A DNA stretch of 64,000 bases from Hofstenia miamia (Eukaryota > Xenacoelomorpha > Acoela). Below are positions 23,844 through 37,360 of the stretch, one piece after another (the stretch's first letter is position 1; each line of letters starts with the position of its first letter). The position numbers and the translations under genes are program-made. The notes beneath the pieces are model-generated. The model was given only the letters and a program-made list of their open reading frames with translations. It did no database searches and was not told where the DNA came from. The stretch lies in NCBI GenBank assembly GCA_004352715.1, contig SCFE01000028.1, forward strand, positions 160,475 through 224,474. Direction: 5' to 3'.

Positions 23844-24907
23844 TCAATAACTTTCTGGATACGCCTCGACATCGAATTGTAGAGATTCGATAAATTCATC
23901 TGGAATTTTATAAAACTCCTCCTGCAACAATTCTTCTACAGTATTTATTTCATGCTCCCCAACTTTTTGTTTCAAGTAGGCCCACACATTTTCTATCAAA
24001 TTGAGGTCTGGTGAGCACCTTGGCCACTTTGTCATCAGTGGTACCACATGTTCTTCCATAAAATTCAACACCTCCAAGGATTTATGACAAGGGGCGTTGT
24101 CTTGTTGAAATATTTGGTCATCTTGAATAAGGGGGATGACTTTACGACTGAGAATATCATTGTACTGCTTCCTATTCATGTTTCCTGTCACACGGACCAG
24201 TACCCGCTAACCACTGCTCCAAATTGCCCCAAAAACCATGAGGGACTTCTTTTTTCTGTGTATACTTGGGACCATATATTTCGGTTTATGTCGATAACAG
24301 GATCCTCTAGGACTGCGAAGAAATTGTACTCTGCCACACGAAAGCTTTGCTTATGACTCATCCGAGAAAATCAATTTATTCCAGTCATTAACAGAGTTTC
24401 TCTTTTTTTCTTTACACCATCTGAGTCTTTCTGCGACATGTTTCTTGTTTAAATTCGGGTTCTGGGGAGCTGGGCGACCAAAAACGCCATATTTGTTGAG
24501 GATTCGTCTGACACTTGAAGCATGATACTTATTTCCGGCAGTTCATCGAAGTTTAAACTGACGAGATATAAGTTTTGGGCAAATTACTGAGAGCCGACAT
24601 AAATATCTCATCGACTTTTTACTACATTTCGCAGGTCTTCCAGTTGGTTTCCTCCGCACAATTCTCCCATCTTTTTTTGTATGCTGCAACTATGCGGTTG
24701 ACACTATAAGTTGATATCTCCAAATCTTTCGCAATCTGTGTTTAGCGTACTTTGTCGCAAAATTTTGAAATAACCAGTTTTCTGATTTCTGGCGGTGTAT
24801 GTTTGAACTCCATTTACTATAAACGTACAGGCAACAATCAATATTTTACGTCAGTGGCAACAGCATGGTAAACACAGCGTTCACTTGACGCTAACACTTT
24901 TGACTGG
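23844..24907 (-). pseudogene. Broken Tc1-type transposase
   Basis: A minus-strand Tc1/mariner relic. The likely start is the ATG at 24813-24811, followed by a helix-turn-helix segment (TPPEIRKLVISKF, then EISTYSVNRIV) broken by a stop near 24740. The best-preserved part, 23844-24191, carries FQQDNAPCHKS with the second catalytic aspartate and CSPDLNLIENVWAYLKQK with the third acidic residue, E, of a DDE triad. The outer end is CCAGTCAAAAGTGTT followed by TA at 24908-24909, consistent with a Tc1-type terminus and TA target. The other terminus was not found, so the element may be truncated on the left. Inactive. Confidence 0.8.
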
Positions 24908-24909
24908 TA

Positions 24910-25560
24910 CATAATTGGTGACGCATACTCGATCATTGAAGTTCACGTTTGTTCGAAAGAAAAAGTTACGATTATTCTAATCAAGGCTATATGTATTAAA
25001 TATCTTTCACCACATAACTCAAGCACATGGGAAGAAACACCATACAATATGCATAAACAACATTTATGAAGATAAATTTTAATATATTGTAAAACAAAAT
25101 TATGGTTTGAATTAACTTGGTTCATAGTGAAATTCATTGTAGAATAAGAAAACAAGTGAATATGATTTTTACTAGATGAGATTATTAGCTTCATTATCAA
25201 ATTCATTGAATTGGTCTTTACCATCAAATAGAAAAACTTAATTTTAACTAAAACTGTTTTCAAACAATTTAAGGGAACTCTTTAGTCCACAACTTAATTG
25301 TAACCTCCGATTGAAGTGAAATCAAAATAGTTTAAATAGAAACATAATCAGAAATATATTTCGCTTAATATTTGGCATCATCAGAAATAGAACTTTACCA
25401 CCCTAAGTTTTTACAAAATTTGATGTAATTAATTTAATATTGATTAGGTTTTGTTTTATGAATCAGATTACCTATAAGCACATGATGAACCTTTTTGCAG
25501 GTAGATATTTTCACAATACTGCCTTATAGGGTTTCTATATGGAACATTATACAGCCTAAT
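24910..25560. other. Intergenic AT-rich DNA
   Basis: I see no gene. The 106-codon minus-strand ORF at 24943-25263 is low in complexity and has no motif. Confidence 0.5.
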
Positions 25561-26520
25561 CCAGTTCTATAGATGTCACTAAGCCGGCTGCGCCGCCGAC
25601 CTTATGAGGTCTGCGGCGCCAATTGTAGTCGGCAGATGGCGGCGCCCACCTCTACCCAGAAGCAGCCCGCACTTCTGATCTGTTTTTCAACAACTGCAGA
25701 CGAGACTGGAATGGAAAGGAGATACTTAGCAATCATCATCAGTGAGAATTTGAATGGTTGGGCGGGATGAATTTTCTTCAGCAAACGTGGCTAGTTCATC
25801 AACAAGCGAACAAAAAACAAGGTGGCTTTCACCTTTAGCTTTGTCTCCCACTGGTACCGAGAAAAGATCGTTGTCATCAGGCTAATCTCTAGATGAATTC
25901 GTGGCAATGAACCCTGCCCAGAATCATCTAGGCCAGTAGGAAATTCGCTGAGGTTCCGACGAATAGTTTTTGCACACATTTCTCAACATTTACACCAAAC
26001 AGCAGCGCCAGTGATGTGAGCCAATTGGTCAACATTATGCTTAGTTTTTCCATGAAGATCAGCTCCAATTAAAGTATGCAGAAGTGACGCAGAAATGCGT
26101 CTCACAGTAAGGCTAGAGAATAACACCAGGCAGTGGAACCAAATTTATGACACCTTGTCGTATTAAGCTGTCAGATGTCCTTTAGTCTTCAGGGATCAGA
26201 CTGTGTATCAATTTGAAGAGTTGTGTCCAATCGAAGATACAGGAGAAATGTCAGATGAGATGTAGGCCCATCGAACTCCGGCTTATCAAAAATATACTTG
26301 ACTTGCTTCATTCGATAAAGTACTTTGCATAGGCCGGGAAAATGGTTGACGGAGCTGAGTGTCCTCTTGTAACAAATAGATTCTGTAATTCTTCTCTGCA
26401 GCGCTAAATCTTCTGTACCATTACTTCCATGGTTGGATAACCAATTTCTTAGGGATTGATGCAATTAGTTTGCTGGCGCGGTTTGGACGGTGGTTGTATT
26501 TTTCTGAGTAGACCAAACTT
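25561..26520 (-). other. Unrecognised GC-richer segment with broken ORFs
   Basis: About 950 bp with clearly higher GC than its surroundings. It holds three minus-strand open stretches (25602-25784, 25791-25979, 26189-26464) in different frames that look like protein-coding sequence with frameshifts (for example LIGADLHGKTKHNVDQLAH in a third frame). I cannot assign a family. It may be a decayed foreign or transposon-borne gene. It starts with a strong GC hairpin at 25590-25619. Confidence 0.35.
25590..25619. other. GC-rich hairpin
   Basis: GCGCCGC-CG-ACCT, loop TATG, AGGT-CT-GCGGCGC. The arms pair over 11 of 13 positions, giving a very stable stem in DNA that is otherwise about two-thirds AT. 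It could be an element terminus or a structured transcript start; the function is unknown. Confidence 0.7.
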
Positions 26521-27157
26521 TTAATAAATTCTGCAAGGATTATCATTTTAGTGTTAACCAACAATGCGGAAAACTCTATTCACACCGTCATAAAGCATAG
26601 CTAAAATTAATGACAATGCTCCAATTTTAAAATTAAAAGTTCCAGCCTAAAGCTCAGACTAAAGCAATTATTTATTTACTCTAATAATTATTATAGGGAT
26701 AAGAAATCTGAACCATTTTGATTTTCATATTTGCAGCAATGCAAAAGCGCTTACCTCAATAATTTGACATTGTGGTCTGTTCAATATCCACAGATATCCA
26801 TGGATATCCACAATATTTGAAACTATATTAATATCCACGAATATCGGCATGGAAATAATATCCATGGATATATCCATTTCAAGGCGATACTGTTTAGTAT
26901 AGCCTTAATTCATATCTATGGACAAATCTGACAATAATATTTGTAAGAGGGGTCATGAATTGAGATTCCTGTATTCTGTTTTAAATATATACTTGTTAAT
27001 ATTTATCTTTCAAATTTACCATTTTCAGACATTTCTAAGAAAGCATCTTTTTTCAATAGCATTTATGTGTAAATTCATTACTTTTTACTTCCGAAAGGGC
27101 TTCTGTCATTATATATGATATTTTAAATTTAGCTCTTTTTAGCTACATACCATATAT
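26521..27157. other. Intergenic DNA with a TATCCA word patch
   Basis: Bases 26781-26880 repeat ATATCCA and TGGATAT in both orientations at least eight times. This resembles subterminal motif arrays of a miniature element. A possible terminus CAGTATCGCC is visible at the right in reverse complement. No matching target duplication was found. Confidence 0.45.
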
Positions 27158-27795
27158 ACGAGGGTTATTCAAAAAGTCTTGAGCCCCCTCAGTTAGTAAA
27201 AAACAAACACAGCTTTGAACAAACTTTTATTTGTGACTTTCAATATAATCATCGAACTTGTCTATGGTGAATTGCGAGCGTCGGGAAAGTTTCGGAACTT
27301 CATTTTCCACACCGTTTTTCTGCAGGGTTTCGTGTTGTAAGAAGAGGGCCTCGTTGATATATCGACAGAAGAAAATCGTGTAAGACCGCAGAGGCTTCCT
27401 TGAGCGCTGCAAAGAGGTGGAAGCCGAATGGGGACAAGTCCTAACACTTGCCAGCCCCATTTTAAGAGCAATTGAACTACTGAAGCCCCTTCGTTTGTTC
27501 AACTCGTACAAGAACTACCAGGCACTTTCCGTAGAAATCCCGACCTCGGCGCTGATCTTCTCAACAGTCAGTCTCCTGTCCTCCGTCAACAACTCACGTA
27601 CTTGCTCCAAAACGCTTTTGCCAGTGGCTGTTGTCGGGCGACCAGTCCTGGGTTCATCTTTGACGTTGGAGTTGCCATCTCGAAATCTGGCAGTTGTTTT
27701 AACATCGCAAAACTCGGCGCCCCTTCTTCAAGAGCTCGGAAGAGCTCTGCTGCGATGGCAGGCGCTGTTTTGCATTGGAACTGATCAAATTTGAT
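27158..27795 (-). pseudogene. Internally deleted mariner-like transposon
   Basis: It begins after a TA with CGAGGGTTATTCAAAAAGTC, a typical mariner-type terminal inverted repeat. The minus strand encodes, from about 27775, an N-terminal helix-turn-helix segment with DEPRTGRPTTATGKS and RRLTVEKISAEVGIST as in mariner-like transposases. The frame then jumps to the extreme C-terminal segment (RYINEALFLQHETLQKN, KFDDYIESHK). The whole catalytic DDD core is missing. The opposite terminal repeat is not seen at 27.8 kb. It lies about 240 bp upstream of the first recognised myotubularin exon and could contribute promoter or intron sequence there. Confidence 0.75.
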
Positions 27796-28028
27796 AATAG
27801 TTTGAACTTTTGTCGAAAACTCTATTCTTAACGCGTATTTTCACATTTATGAGCTGAAAAATAAAAAAATTGAATTTAAATGATTTTACAATAGAAATAA
27901 TACCATTCAAAGAAATCAAGTCAGTTCAGTTTTCAAATATGGCGACATCACTGATAAATAGTAATGCATCGCATTGACATATCCGCTGTTTATTTGCATT
28001 TATATCAATGCAACGTTGTATTTTTCAG

Positions 28029-28133
28029 TCGGAAGATGTTATATTGCAAGAGAAACTAAAGAAGTTCCAGACGGGTACTCTTTCACTTACTGCTTCACAT
28101 CTCATTTTCGAGACCACCTCTTCCAAAATATCT
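28029..28133 (+). CDS. MTMR exon: PH-GRAM, first half
   Basis: 35 codons in phase 0, acceptor TTTTTCAG|TCG and donor TCT|GTAAGT. TGTLSLTASHLIFE is the conserved GRAM strand that in relatives reads as a lipid-binding beta strand. The upstream exon with the start codon must lie 5' of this point, possibly beyond the mariner-like relic. Confidence 0.85.
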
Positions 28134-31100
28134 GTAAGTTCCAAATTATAATGCATTCTTATTTTCCTTTGTTACGAGTTTTCACTTTTGTCTTTTTATT
28201 GTAAACCATAGGTCTTTAATTGCCCCAGATGCAGAGTTGCACTGTTTTAAGCAAGCTATTTAAAGAAGACGGAAACTTTATATATATATATATATATATA
28301 TATANTCAAATTTTTCGCGGGTCATGCGTGACCTAGAAGAATAATTGACACATTTGCCCCTTAACCCTAAACTGCCCAGAGCTATATAAAACTGTTCATT
28401 AATATTAATGAACACTGATGCTTGCAGTTAATCACATAATTACTAAAACCACTAACTATAATTAATTACATGGATTAATTCAAATTCGAACATATGACCG
28501 GTGGTCAGTGCCAACTGGCTTGCATTATTCTATTTATAACCAAGTAAAAACTATAGGCCGCATCATGAAATTTTAAACTATTTCAGCAAAACTAGAAAAG
28601 ACCTAGAAAGAACCTGAAAATTCTTCCAAAAATTAACTCTTAAGTAATACAACTTTTGCAAAACAAGACTTTTGTTATTATCACATCAAGCAAATGTATT
28701 AGTCTTTCAAAGGAAGCAACTAGAAATTCAGTTTTTTCTGATAGGGAAACTGTGTATACGGATGAGTCGTTACCCGAAAAAATGGAAACTGCAGAAATTA
28801 AAATATCTTAGCATGAACGAATTTTTCACGTCTTGAGCCATGACAACTGATACAGAATTTTATAATTCATTATACATAGTGATTATTTACAAATATTTAT
28901 TTTTTGCTTTGGCCTTTTCATTACGTATAACAATTTTTGTGATGTAATTCGTTATGAAAACAATTTTTTTTGATAAAATCGTTTCTCATGAAAGGTGATT
29001 GCGTACAGAAGAAAACCTGTTCGTGTTTGGATTTTTAAGAGTGTCATCTACACATTATTAAATTGAACAACGAAATATTTTTTTAAAGAAGTGTGTTAAC
29101 CTTAAACAGCCTAGTGTCCATTTTAAAGGACACCCCGTTTTTCAACAGTTGCAAAGAATTTTCTCAAAGGCGATTCCCAAATTTGAAAATTTTGGGGTAT
29201 TGGTAGGTCTATTGGGGAACATGCATTAACACAATTTTGAAAATGTTTATTAAACCTTATTGCTGTAGCAGAGTTTAATAAATAGATTAACAAGTTTTCT
29301 TAAAAATTTTCGAATTTTTGAAAAAGATTTAAATTCTCTCCATACCTAGTGTTAATGTATTTAGAAGGTTTTGAGCCAATGGAGGCAACATCGAACTTTG
29401 ACTGTTTCTTGATATGTGCAAAGATATGCCAAACTCATTGAGATATGCCGTGCGCAAATTTAGAGGTCGCGGGACCGAAGGCCAGCGCGCAAATTTAGAA
29501 CGAAAAAGAAAGAGGAGAATTTTCTCTATCATGTGGTGCTTTCATATTGAGCACACCATTAATAGTTTTTGAGCTATAAGCATTTAAAAAATTTTTATAG
29601 GATCATGAACATTTTTTGAAAATCCTCTGGCTGTTTAAGGTTAAATATGTAGATTGTGCTAGTTTAAAAAGGAACGTTCATGAATGAATTTTTTTTTACC
29701 AGTCTAAGCAAAGTTTAAACATTTTACAGGAATATCAATTAGTGATTGTTCTTAAACAGATTGTTGTCTTTTTGAAAGGATAAACCGTTTTCACAAATTT
29801 ACCAACACTTTTCTCCAAATTTGGATTGTTAAGGAAGATGAAATGATGAACATTTTTACAAAATTGCATTGTCATACCTGATTTACTTAAAACTATTAAC
29901 TATTTCTGATGAAAATTCAAATCTCTTAAAATTTATTCAAATTAAAGCTGATAATCATGATTTTCAAATCTCATAAGGTATCAGCTAACCCAAACATTTT
30001 TTCCACATTAAGGCTGCACAAGCCCCATTAAGGATCGCCTTCACAAAGTCAGAGTTAATTTAATCTACAACGGCTCCCGGCAGAGAAGAATTTAAAACGG
30101 AAATAAAAAAGAAGACTTTTCTCTATCATGTTGCTTTTTCAGATTTTAAAAAATTCCCAGGAAATTTAATCTTAAATAGCCTGGTGTTCCTTCAAAGAAT
30201 TTTCTCCAAGCCTATTAGGAAATTTAGACACCGTGAGCCATAGACACATCTATTGGTGAATGCGTTTGAACATAATGTTGACAATTTGTGTAAAGGTTAA
30301 AAAACTTTAAAAGATTGACTATTTTTCTTTGAAAATTTCGATTTTTTTACAAAATTTAAATAAACTTTATGCCTAATGTTCACGTAATTCTAAGGTTTAA
30401 AACAAATATGAACAACGACAAACTGTTTTTTTATATGTAGATAGACCTTCCAGACCAGTTGAGGCATGTTGTGCGCAAAGTCATATGTAGCGACGGTAAA
30501 AGCATGGGGTTGAAGAATTCCAGCAGAGGCACAACGTAATACGACCATAATCAAGCGTAGCTTTGAAAAATAAATGAAGAAACTGCTTAAGGTTTCATTT
30601 TTTAAGCATAACATTGGAATTGTTCCCATCAAAAAAACTGAAATTCTGAAGATTGGCTTAAATTTTTAATTTGCATGATGGTTATTATTAAATTCAATAA
30701 TGCAATACAATTTATAAGTTAAATACAGAATTGATTTTGTGGTCTGAAAACAAAGTTGCCAAACCATATACTCCAATTCCACTCTTTAAAGAACTAAACT
30801 GATATTTCTCTAATCATATTTAAAATTTTAAATATTCTTATAAGAACTTGAAGGATTTTAAAGTTTAAATTGGTAACAGTTCCATGGATATGTTTAATTC
30901 TTTACCCGTTCTCACAAATATTTTATTGAACTCATAGCCCCTGATTTCTAAAGGGGTTTGATGCCACTGTATTTGAAGCCTATATAATGTTCATTGCGAT
31001 TCAAAATTTAATGGCGCGTTTTTCATTTTTCCGATTATTGGCATGAGTTGCATGGGCAAACAAGATAATGTGTGCATATAATATCAATATTATAAATGCA

Positions 31101-34100
31101 AATAAGATGTAGTCTGCAAAAAACTAGCAATCATCAAATAAATTAATGTTCGTATTCCTATGAATAAAGTTTGTCAGGCGAGTGATGGTGTTAAATTAGA
31201 AGTAAGCTGGCTTTGATTTCTTTACACGTGTTACTTGAAAAAGTTTAAAGATTTTTAGAACGTAATCCTGGGCGGTTTGGGTAATATAAAGATATGTAAT
31301 CCAAAGCATTGAGTTCCAATATTATTGATTTGTAATGTTTTATATTTTAAATGTTCTAAACTAATATACTTCAACTGCGACCTTTTAGATTTTACACTCA
31401 CATATCTGGACTGTAGAGAAGCTTCCCACTACCTACTTTGGTTCACCAATAAAAGTCTTAACCAAGACATTCAGGCTGATCACATTGCATATTCCTAAAG
31501 AAGAAGATAGTCAGGAGCTTCTTTCATACCTCATAACTCTTTCAAAACCGCGTTAGTTGAGTGTTGATCTTTTGTTGCTTTAATATTAACTTGCTAATTA
31601 AAAAATAAGAATAACAAACATCTTCTTAATTGAATATAAACTCAACAACCGTAAAGTTTCCGTTAAAGTTTAAAACAGTTCTACAATGACACATTTAGTT
31701 AATATTATAGTTTTTTTTAACTGTTCCTTGCTGATGTTTCGCTTGATCTCTTCATGTCTTGATTTCACTTGTTCGGTCTGTTGGACTGATGTTGTTGGGG
31801 ACTTCTAAATGGCTTAATTTTTTATGTAAAAAATCAATTGTTATATAAATATTTGCATAATGTTCCGTAACTTAAATTTAAATTAAAAAATTCTAGATAA
31901 TAAAAAACATTCTAATAAATTATTAAGATCTTCAAAAAATATCAACGTAAATCATTGCTCAGAGTGTCTGTAATTGTTTCAACATTACTAGCAAAGACGA
32001 TGTTTCAAACAAAATTCAGTGTACAATTATGTGCATGTTTTATAAGTGGGGTTGATTGTAAATCCTATATACAACTTGCTATGTGACTTTCGTTTACCTT
32101 AGGCACCACGCACTCTGTTTCTATATTAACCAAGCCAACATCTATTCTAGAAACCATTTTATTTGTGCATTCTATTAATTAATGTTATAACAGTTTCACA
32201 AAAGTCGATCAATTTACTCCGTATTTCTACAAAACCTATGTTCTTCCGCTTTATATTTATTCTTCTAAATTTTTAGTTGATATAAAAAATCTTCTTGCCT
32301 TTCATTATCGTAATCCAGATTCGGATGAACCCTGTTCCCATGGGTGGAATTTAAATGCTCTGTTGGAAGAGTACCATCGAATGGGGATTCCAACCAAGAA
32401 TTGGCATGTTTCTAATATCAATGAAAACTATAAAGTAAGCCCTTTTACTTCTTTAAATTTATTTAACACATAATTGTTTAAGTAGTTTGCCCCAACTTCA
32501 ATTTATAAAACTCATTTGACGTTTCATGATTAAATGTTTTTTTCTAGGACTACGTTCTGATATTTCACTTTTTTATTTCTATTTAGAATATTGAGTTATT
32601 GAAATCTCTCGCCTAAAGGTGCATTATTGATTTTATAAAATTGTAGTGCCGTCAAAACTGTTTGATGTTCATTTACAGTGAATAAAACCTTTTACTAAGA
32701 GTCCCTTCTTCCCTAATTTTAGAACGTCAGTACTGATGCGGGCAATAAGAAGAAAGTTCTAAGCAAGAAGGTTATGATTATATAATTCTTGAATATAACC
32801 TAGTAAACAAAAGATTTTGTAATGAAACTGCAACAAATCACAAACGCTACTTTTGTGAGATATCAAGAAATAACAAATGCTAGAAGCTCAAAACGCAATT
32901 TTGTGAGCGGGTGAGAAAAGAGGTGATTTTCAAATTGTCAAAGGCTTACACCCAATCGTGTCTAAAAACGAAATTCTTAAACCATTTTTTCGGTTGCTTC
33001 CAAATTCTGATGGTACTTTATTACACGTGTTATTTTGATAGATTTGTGAAACGTACCCAAGTATGATCGTTGTGCCTGCTAACAAGGCATCGCCCATCTT
33101 AGCTGGGAGTGCGAAGTTTCGCTGTCGCGGAAGATTACCAGTTCTAACCTATCTTTATTCAAATGGGGTACGCTTTTGTTAATAAAAGAATATTGGTAGA
33201 TGGGACGGTTGAATGTATTGCAATGTTTATTAGATAACTCAATATGCATGTAGGTTATATCTAGCGAACTTCTTGTTAAAATTTCGTTATAATCTAATAA
33301 TCAGTTTGGAATTGATGTCTGTCATTCAGTTCAAAAGGTCATTAATACATCACACACATCAAGACCAGCAGCCACAGCCAGATTAGGTCTGGAAGACCGA
33401 AGAAGCTGTAACACCATAAAGCACTAAAATACTAGCAATGTAATGACTCACGTTTTCTTTATTGGTCCCAAACTTGATTATGCAATGCATAGGAGAATTG
33501 ATTGAATAAAATGTGACTGGAAAAGTTTATGTAAAATATATTAGATGGGTAATAAAAAAATGATTTTGGTAACAATTTTGCTCTAAGTTTAGATTTGATT
33601 CTAAAAATATGATGATTAAGTATGCATGCATGGATTCAATTTTATGGGAGCCCGTATGAAACATGCAACGATAGCATTATCCTAGCACCAACCTTGAGCT
33701 GTGCACCACCACTGCATAGTTTTTTAATTTGTGAACTTATTGTCTTGATATTGGTAATTGCCATAGCCGAAGGTATACCTAATTTATTTAATTAGAATGT
33801 AAAAAAGTTTTGACTATGAATGCGATGCATTGAGTTTCTTCAAATTTTTAAAGGTTTGAAAAATTGTACAACTGCTTTTACAGTTGTAAATTAGGCAAAG
33901 TTTGCTGTTATAAATTTTTTTATAATCCTTTGTTAATAATGTATTTGATAATTGCATATAAATCGAGGAAGCCTACGGGAATTGTTTGAAGGCGATGCCA
34001 CGACTCTAGAACTGTGGATAAGCTTTGCATATAGGCTTTAAGTGTTCATTCCTTTATTGCTTTATTTAATAAAAACTCTTTGATGATAAGGAATTTCCAA

Positions 34101-37100
34101 CTCTTCTATATAAGTTATTATTAAAGCAATTAAAGGTCAATAGAATCATACGTAAAATACAGAATTGAAGTGGTGCAAAAGGCAAAATACCATCTTTAGA
34201 ATATAAGATCATGAAAAATCATATTTTGAAAATTAGAATTTGATTAGGTTTAATGGTATTGTTACTTTTTAAAAAAGGGTAATTGTCAGTCCCAAATTTT
34301 AGTAATATAGCATAGCTATATTTATTTTAGATTATTTAACAAGGTTGATTCAAACCAAATTCTAACAAACTGCCACGTTTTGATGTGATTGACAATGAAT
34401 TGGCTTCAGGCTGCCAAACGTGTCCAGTATAGTTATTATATTTTCTAAGATTGCAGAAGCTGTTTAGCGTAATTATACAGATGTAGACTTAAATATACCG
34501 CATTTTTGCTGTTCACAATAAACAATAAAACGTTTTGTACCCGTCTTATAATGACATAACTCGTTGTAAGACGTCTTAAGATACGTCTTCTAAACGTTTT
34601 ATAAAAAACCATTTCTAACGTTGCTGAATGCCATCTAGTGTCTACTAAATAATGTCCTAAAACGTATTCTGAACGCCTTCTAAATGTCTTCTAAACCATT
34701 TCTAAACGTCCTATAGACGTCTTCTACACCTGACATAGATGTCATTTCTAAACGTCTTCTAAACCATTTTAAGACGTGTTATAAGACGTCTTCTAAACGT
34801 TTTATTGTTTTTTTTGGGTTGTTAAAACTCTTAGAGCAGAAGAGTTTCTAAGTCTGATTCATTACAAGAGGTTTGTAAAGTATTGCATTACATCATCATC
34901 TTTACTATTTCCAAAACTTCTATTTTCACTGAGCTGCTTAGTCATGACATTTGTCGGATCCTTGACTTCACAAGAGCTGAAGCTAGACCCCAAGAAAATC
35001 ATGAGTTCAAAATATGAGAAAATGATTTCTTTGCTTTCTTCAGACTGCATAATCAGAGGCGTTTTCCAAAGGAAGAATGAGCCTCTTTCATCATTTTGGT
35101 GTGAAGAATTCGGAATAAATGTGTTCAAAGAGATGATTAGTTGAAACCGAATCAAAGTAATCAATCACTATGTCCGCTTTGATGATAAAACATCCAGATC
35201 AGAATGAAGGGGAGCCAACAAGTCTGCAGCAATTCAAGAACTATAGTAATCACTTATGAAATATGCAGTGATGTTTTTTGCCAACATGCAACAATTGATG
35301 AACAGCTATTCCCCTGCAAATGTTATACCTTTTCCTGCAATACATTAGCACCAAACCTGCCAAATTTGGTATTAAATTTAGGTTCATCTACGATATCGAC
35401 AAAAAATATGTTTTGAGCACTTTTTGTTATACAGGGAAGCATGAACAACGTGATTCACGCATTGCTGCTCCTGAAGCAGTTGTCATGAATTTAACCAAGC
35501 CATACACCAACAGTGGCATTTCAGTGACAACCAGTAATTTTTTTACCTCCAGTTCATTGGCCAGAAATCTTACCCAGAGCAACATTACTTTGCTGGGAAC
35601 GATTCGACAAAATAGACGTGAAATTCCAAAGGAAGCTGAGCAAAGTCTTGTTTCAAAGCAAATTCCGGTTCACACTTAAGCATATTCTTCAAATCAGAAA
35701 ACCAAATTATTGCTGTTTATAAGGCCAAAGCAACTCAAACTGTATTGGTTTTATCAACTCAGCACAAAACTGCGAAAGTCGACAAGAATGATCTGAAGAA
35801 AAAAGCCAGAATCATCACAAAATAAAACAACACAAAGTATGGCGTTGATACCGCAGACCAAATGTTAAGATTGTATTAAACTAAGTGCACATCAAGGCGA
35901 TTGCTGCTCCCGGTTTTCTTCAATCTTTCGGACATTTTATGCCTCAAATCACGAATCTTGACAAAAGAAATGAACATGGTGAGTGCAAGAACACGCAGAG
36001 AGTTCTTACTGCAAATTGGGAAGTTCTGCGCCAAGCCACCAACACAAACACGTGCACCTCATTTCAATATTTCAATCTAAAGCCCTGCAGAGCGGGTCAT
36101 CTGAAGAACGGACGAGATGTCAAACATACAGTTCCAATAAAGCAAAGGTAACATGATGTGGGTGGCAGAAATTTGTTTGCGGTAAGTGCTCATCTCCACT
36201 GAGCAATTCATGCATTTCCTTGTAGCTGGGCACACCAGACATTTCCGTAGTTTGATATTTTGTCCTCCAATCATTGTTGTTATATATTGAAATACAAATG
36301 TTCGTCAAAATATAGAGTTTATTTGTCATGAGTCAATTTTCCCAAAGGTCTTTAATGACTGAAAATTTTTTTACTTTCTATTGTTAATATTAAATTTAAT
36401 ATTTAACCTGATTTTCATCTGATTATCTCTATCAAAATTTTTAACCGCATTTAGCATGTCCTGACCTGATTTTTACCTGATCTGTTAAACCCGGACCAAC
36501 CCATCCCTATTTTAGGTATTACAATGAAGTTATGGCGAATTTCCTTCAGAAGTAATCTGGTTGACGTTGATTGTGTAACTAAACTGCTGTATTACATAAT
36601 TTGGTATTGGTTGAGAATGATTATGTACTATGAATAAATATCAATGTAGTAACTCGGAATTAGTCTTTAAATTTATGTTGGATTTTTACATGCAAAAAAA
36701 ATTTCAGACCTTCGTCAATATGATGTTGTATGTGCACAAACATATACATGTATAACAAAGCTTATTTGCACATAGAAAAGCTTTAGACTTTCTTAATGTA
36801 TATTGGTTTTAAAGACATTCATGTACATTGTACATTATAGTCGTTTGGTTCAATTGTTCATTTTAGGCGGCAATATGTCGTTGCAGTCAGCCTTTAGTTG
36901 GATTTAATTCTAGTGGATATGAAGACGAGGCTTGTTTAAGGGACATAGCTCGCTGCAGTCCTGCAAAGAATTCACTTTATGTGGCTGATGCTCGTCCCAA
37001 GGTTCTATTTTGCCTTGTAATTATTACACAACAATGCTATTTTTATACTTCCAATCGCATTTTAGTTTTTATATTATTTCAATAACCGGAAATCATACAT

Positions 37101-37299
37101 CAATCTATCTTTTTCATTTATTTTACGTTTTCACTGATTGTTTTGGTTTTCTAAAAATTACCAAATTTTTCCAACATTGTGATGAATTCGGAATGCTCTA
37201 AAATGTTTAATTTAGTTCTTGATAAATAATTGTATTTTTCGAATTTTTTTTCTTATGCATTCTTAGTGTTGCAATTTTTTACTGTAAAAACTTGATTTT

Positions 37300-37360
<61 letters not shown>

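Noticed and set aside
27957-28028. ATGGCGACATCACTG near 27938 as the first myotubularin exon
   Set aside because: Its only donor (ATA|GTAATG) leaves phase 1, while the next exon needs phase 0; the start exon remains unidentified.
36077-36329. Minus-strand cysteine-rich ORF (KCLVCP...KCMNC) after the piggyBac relic
   Set aside because: It looked like an inverted piggyBac C-terminal zinc domain, but the cysteine spacing does not fit and the transposase runs on the other strand.
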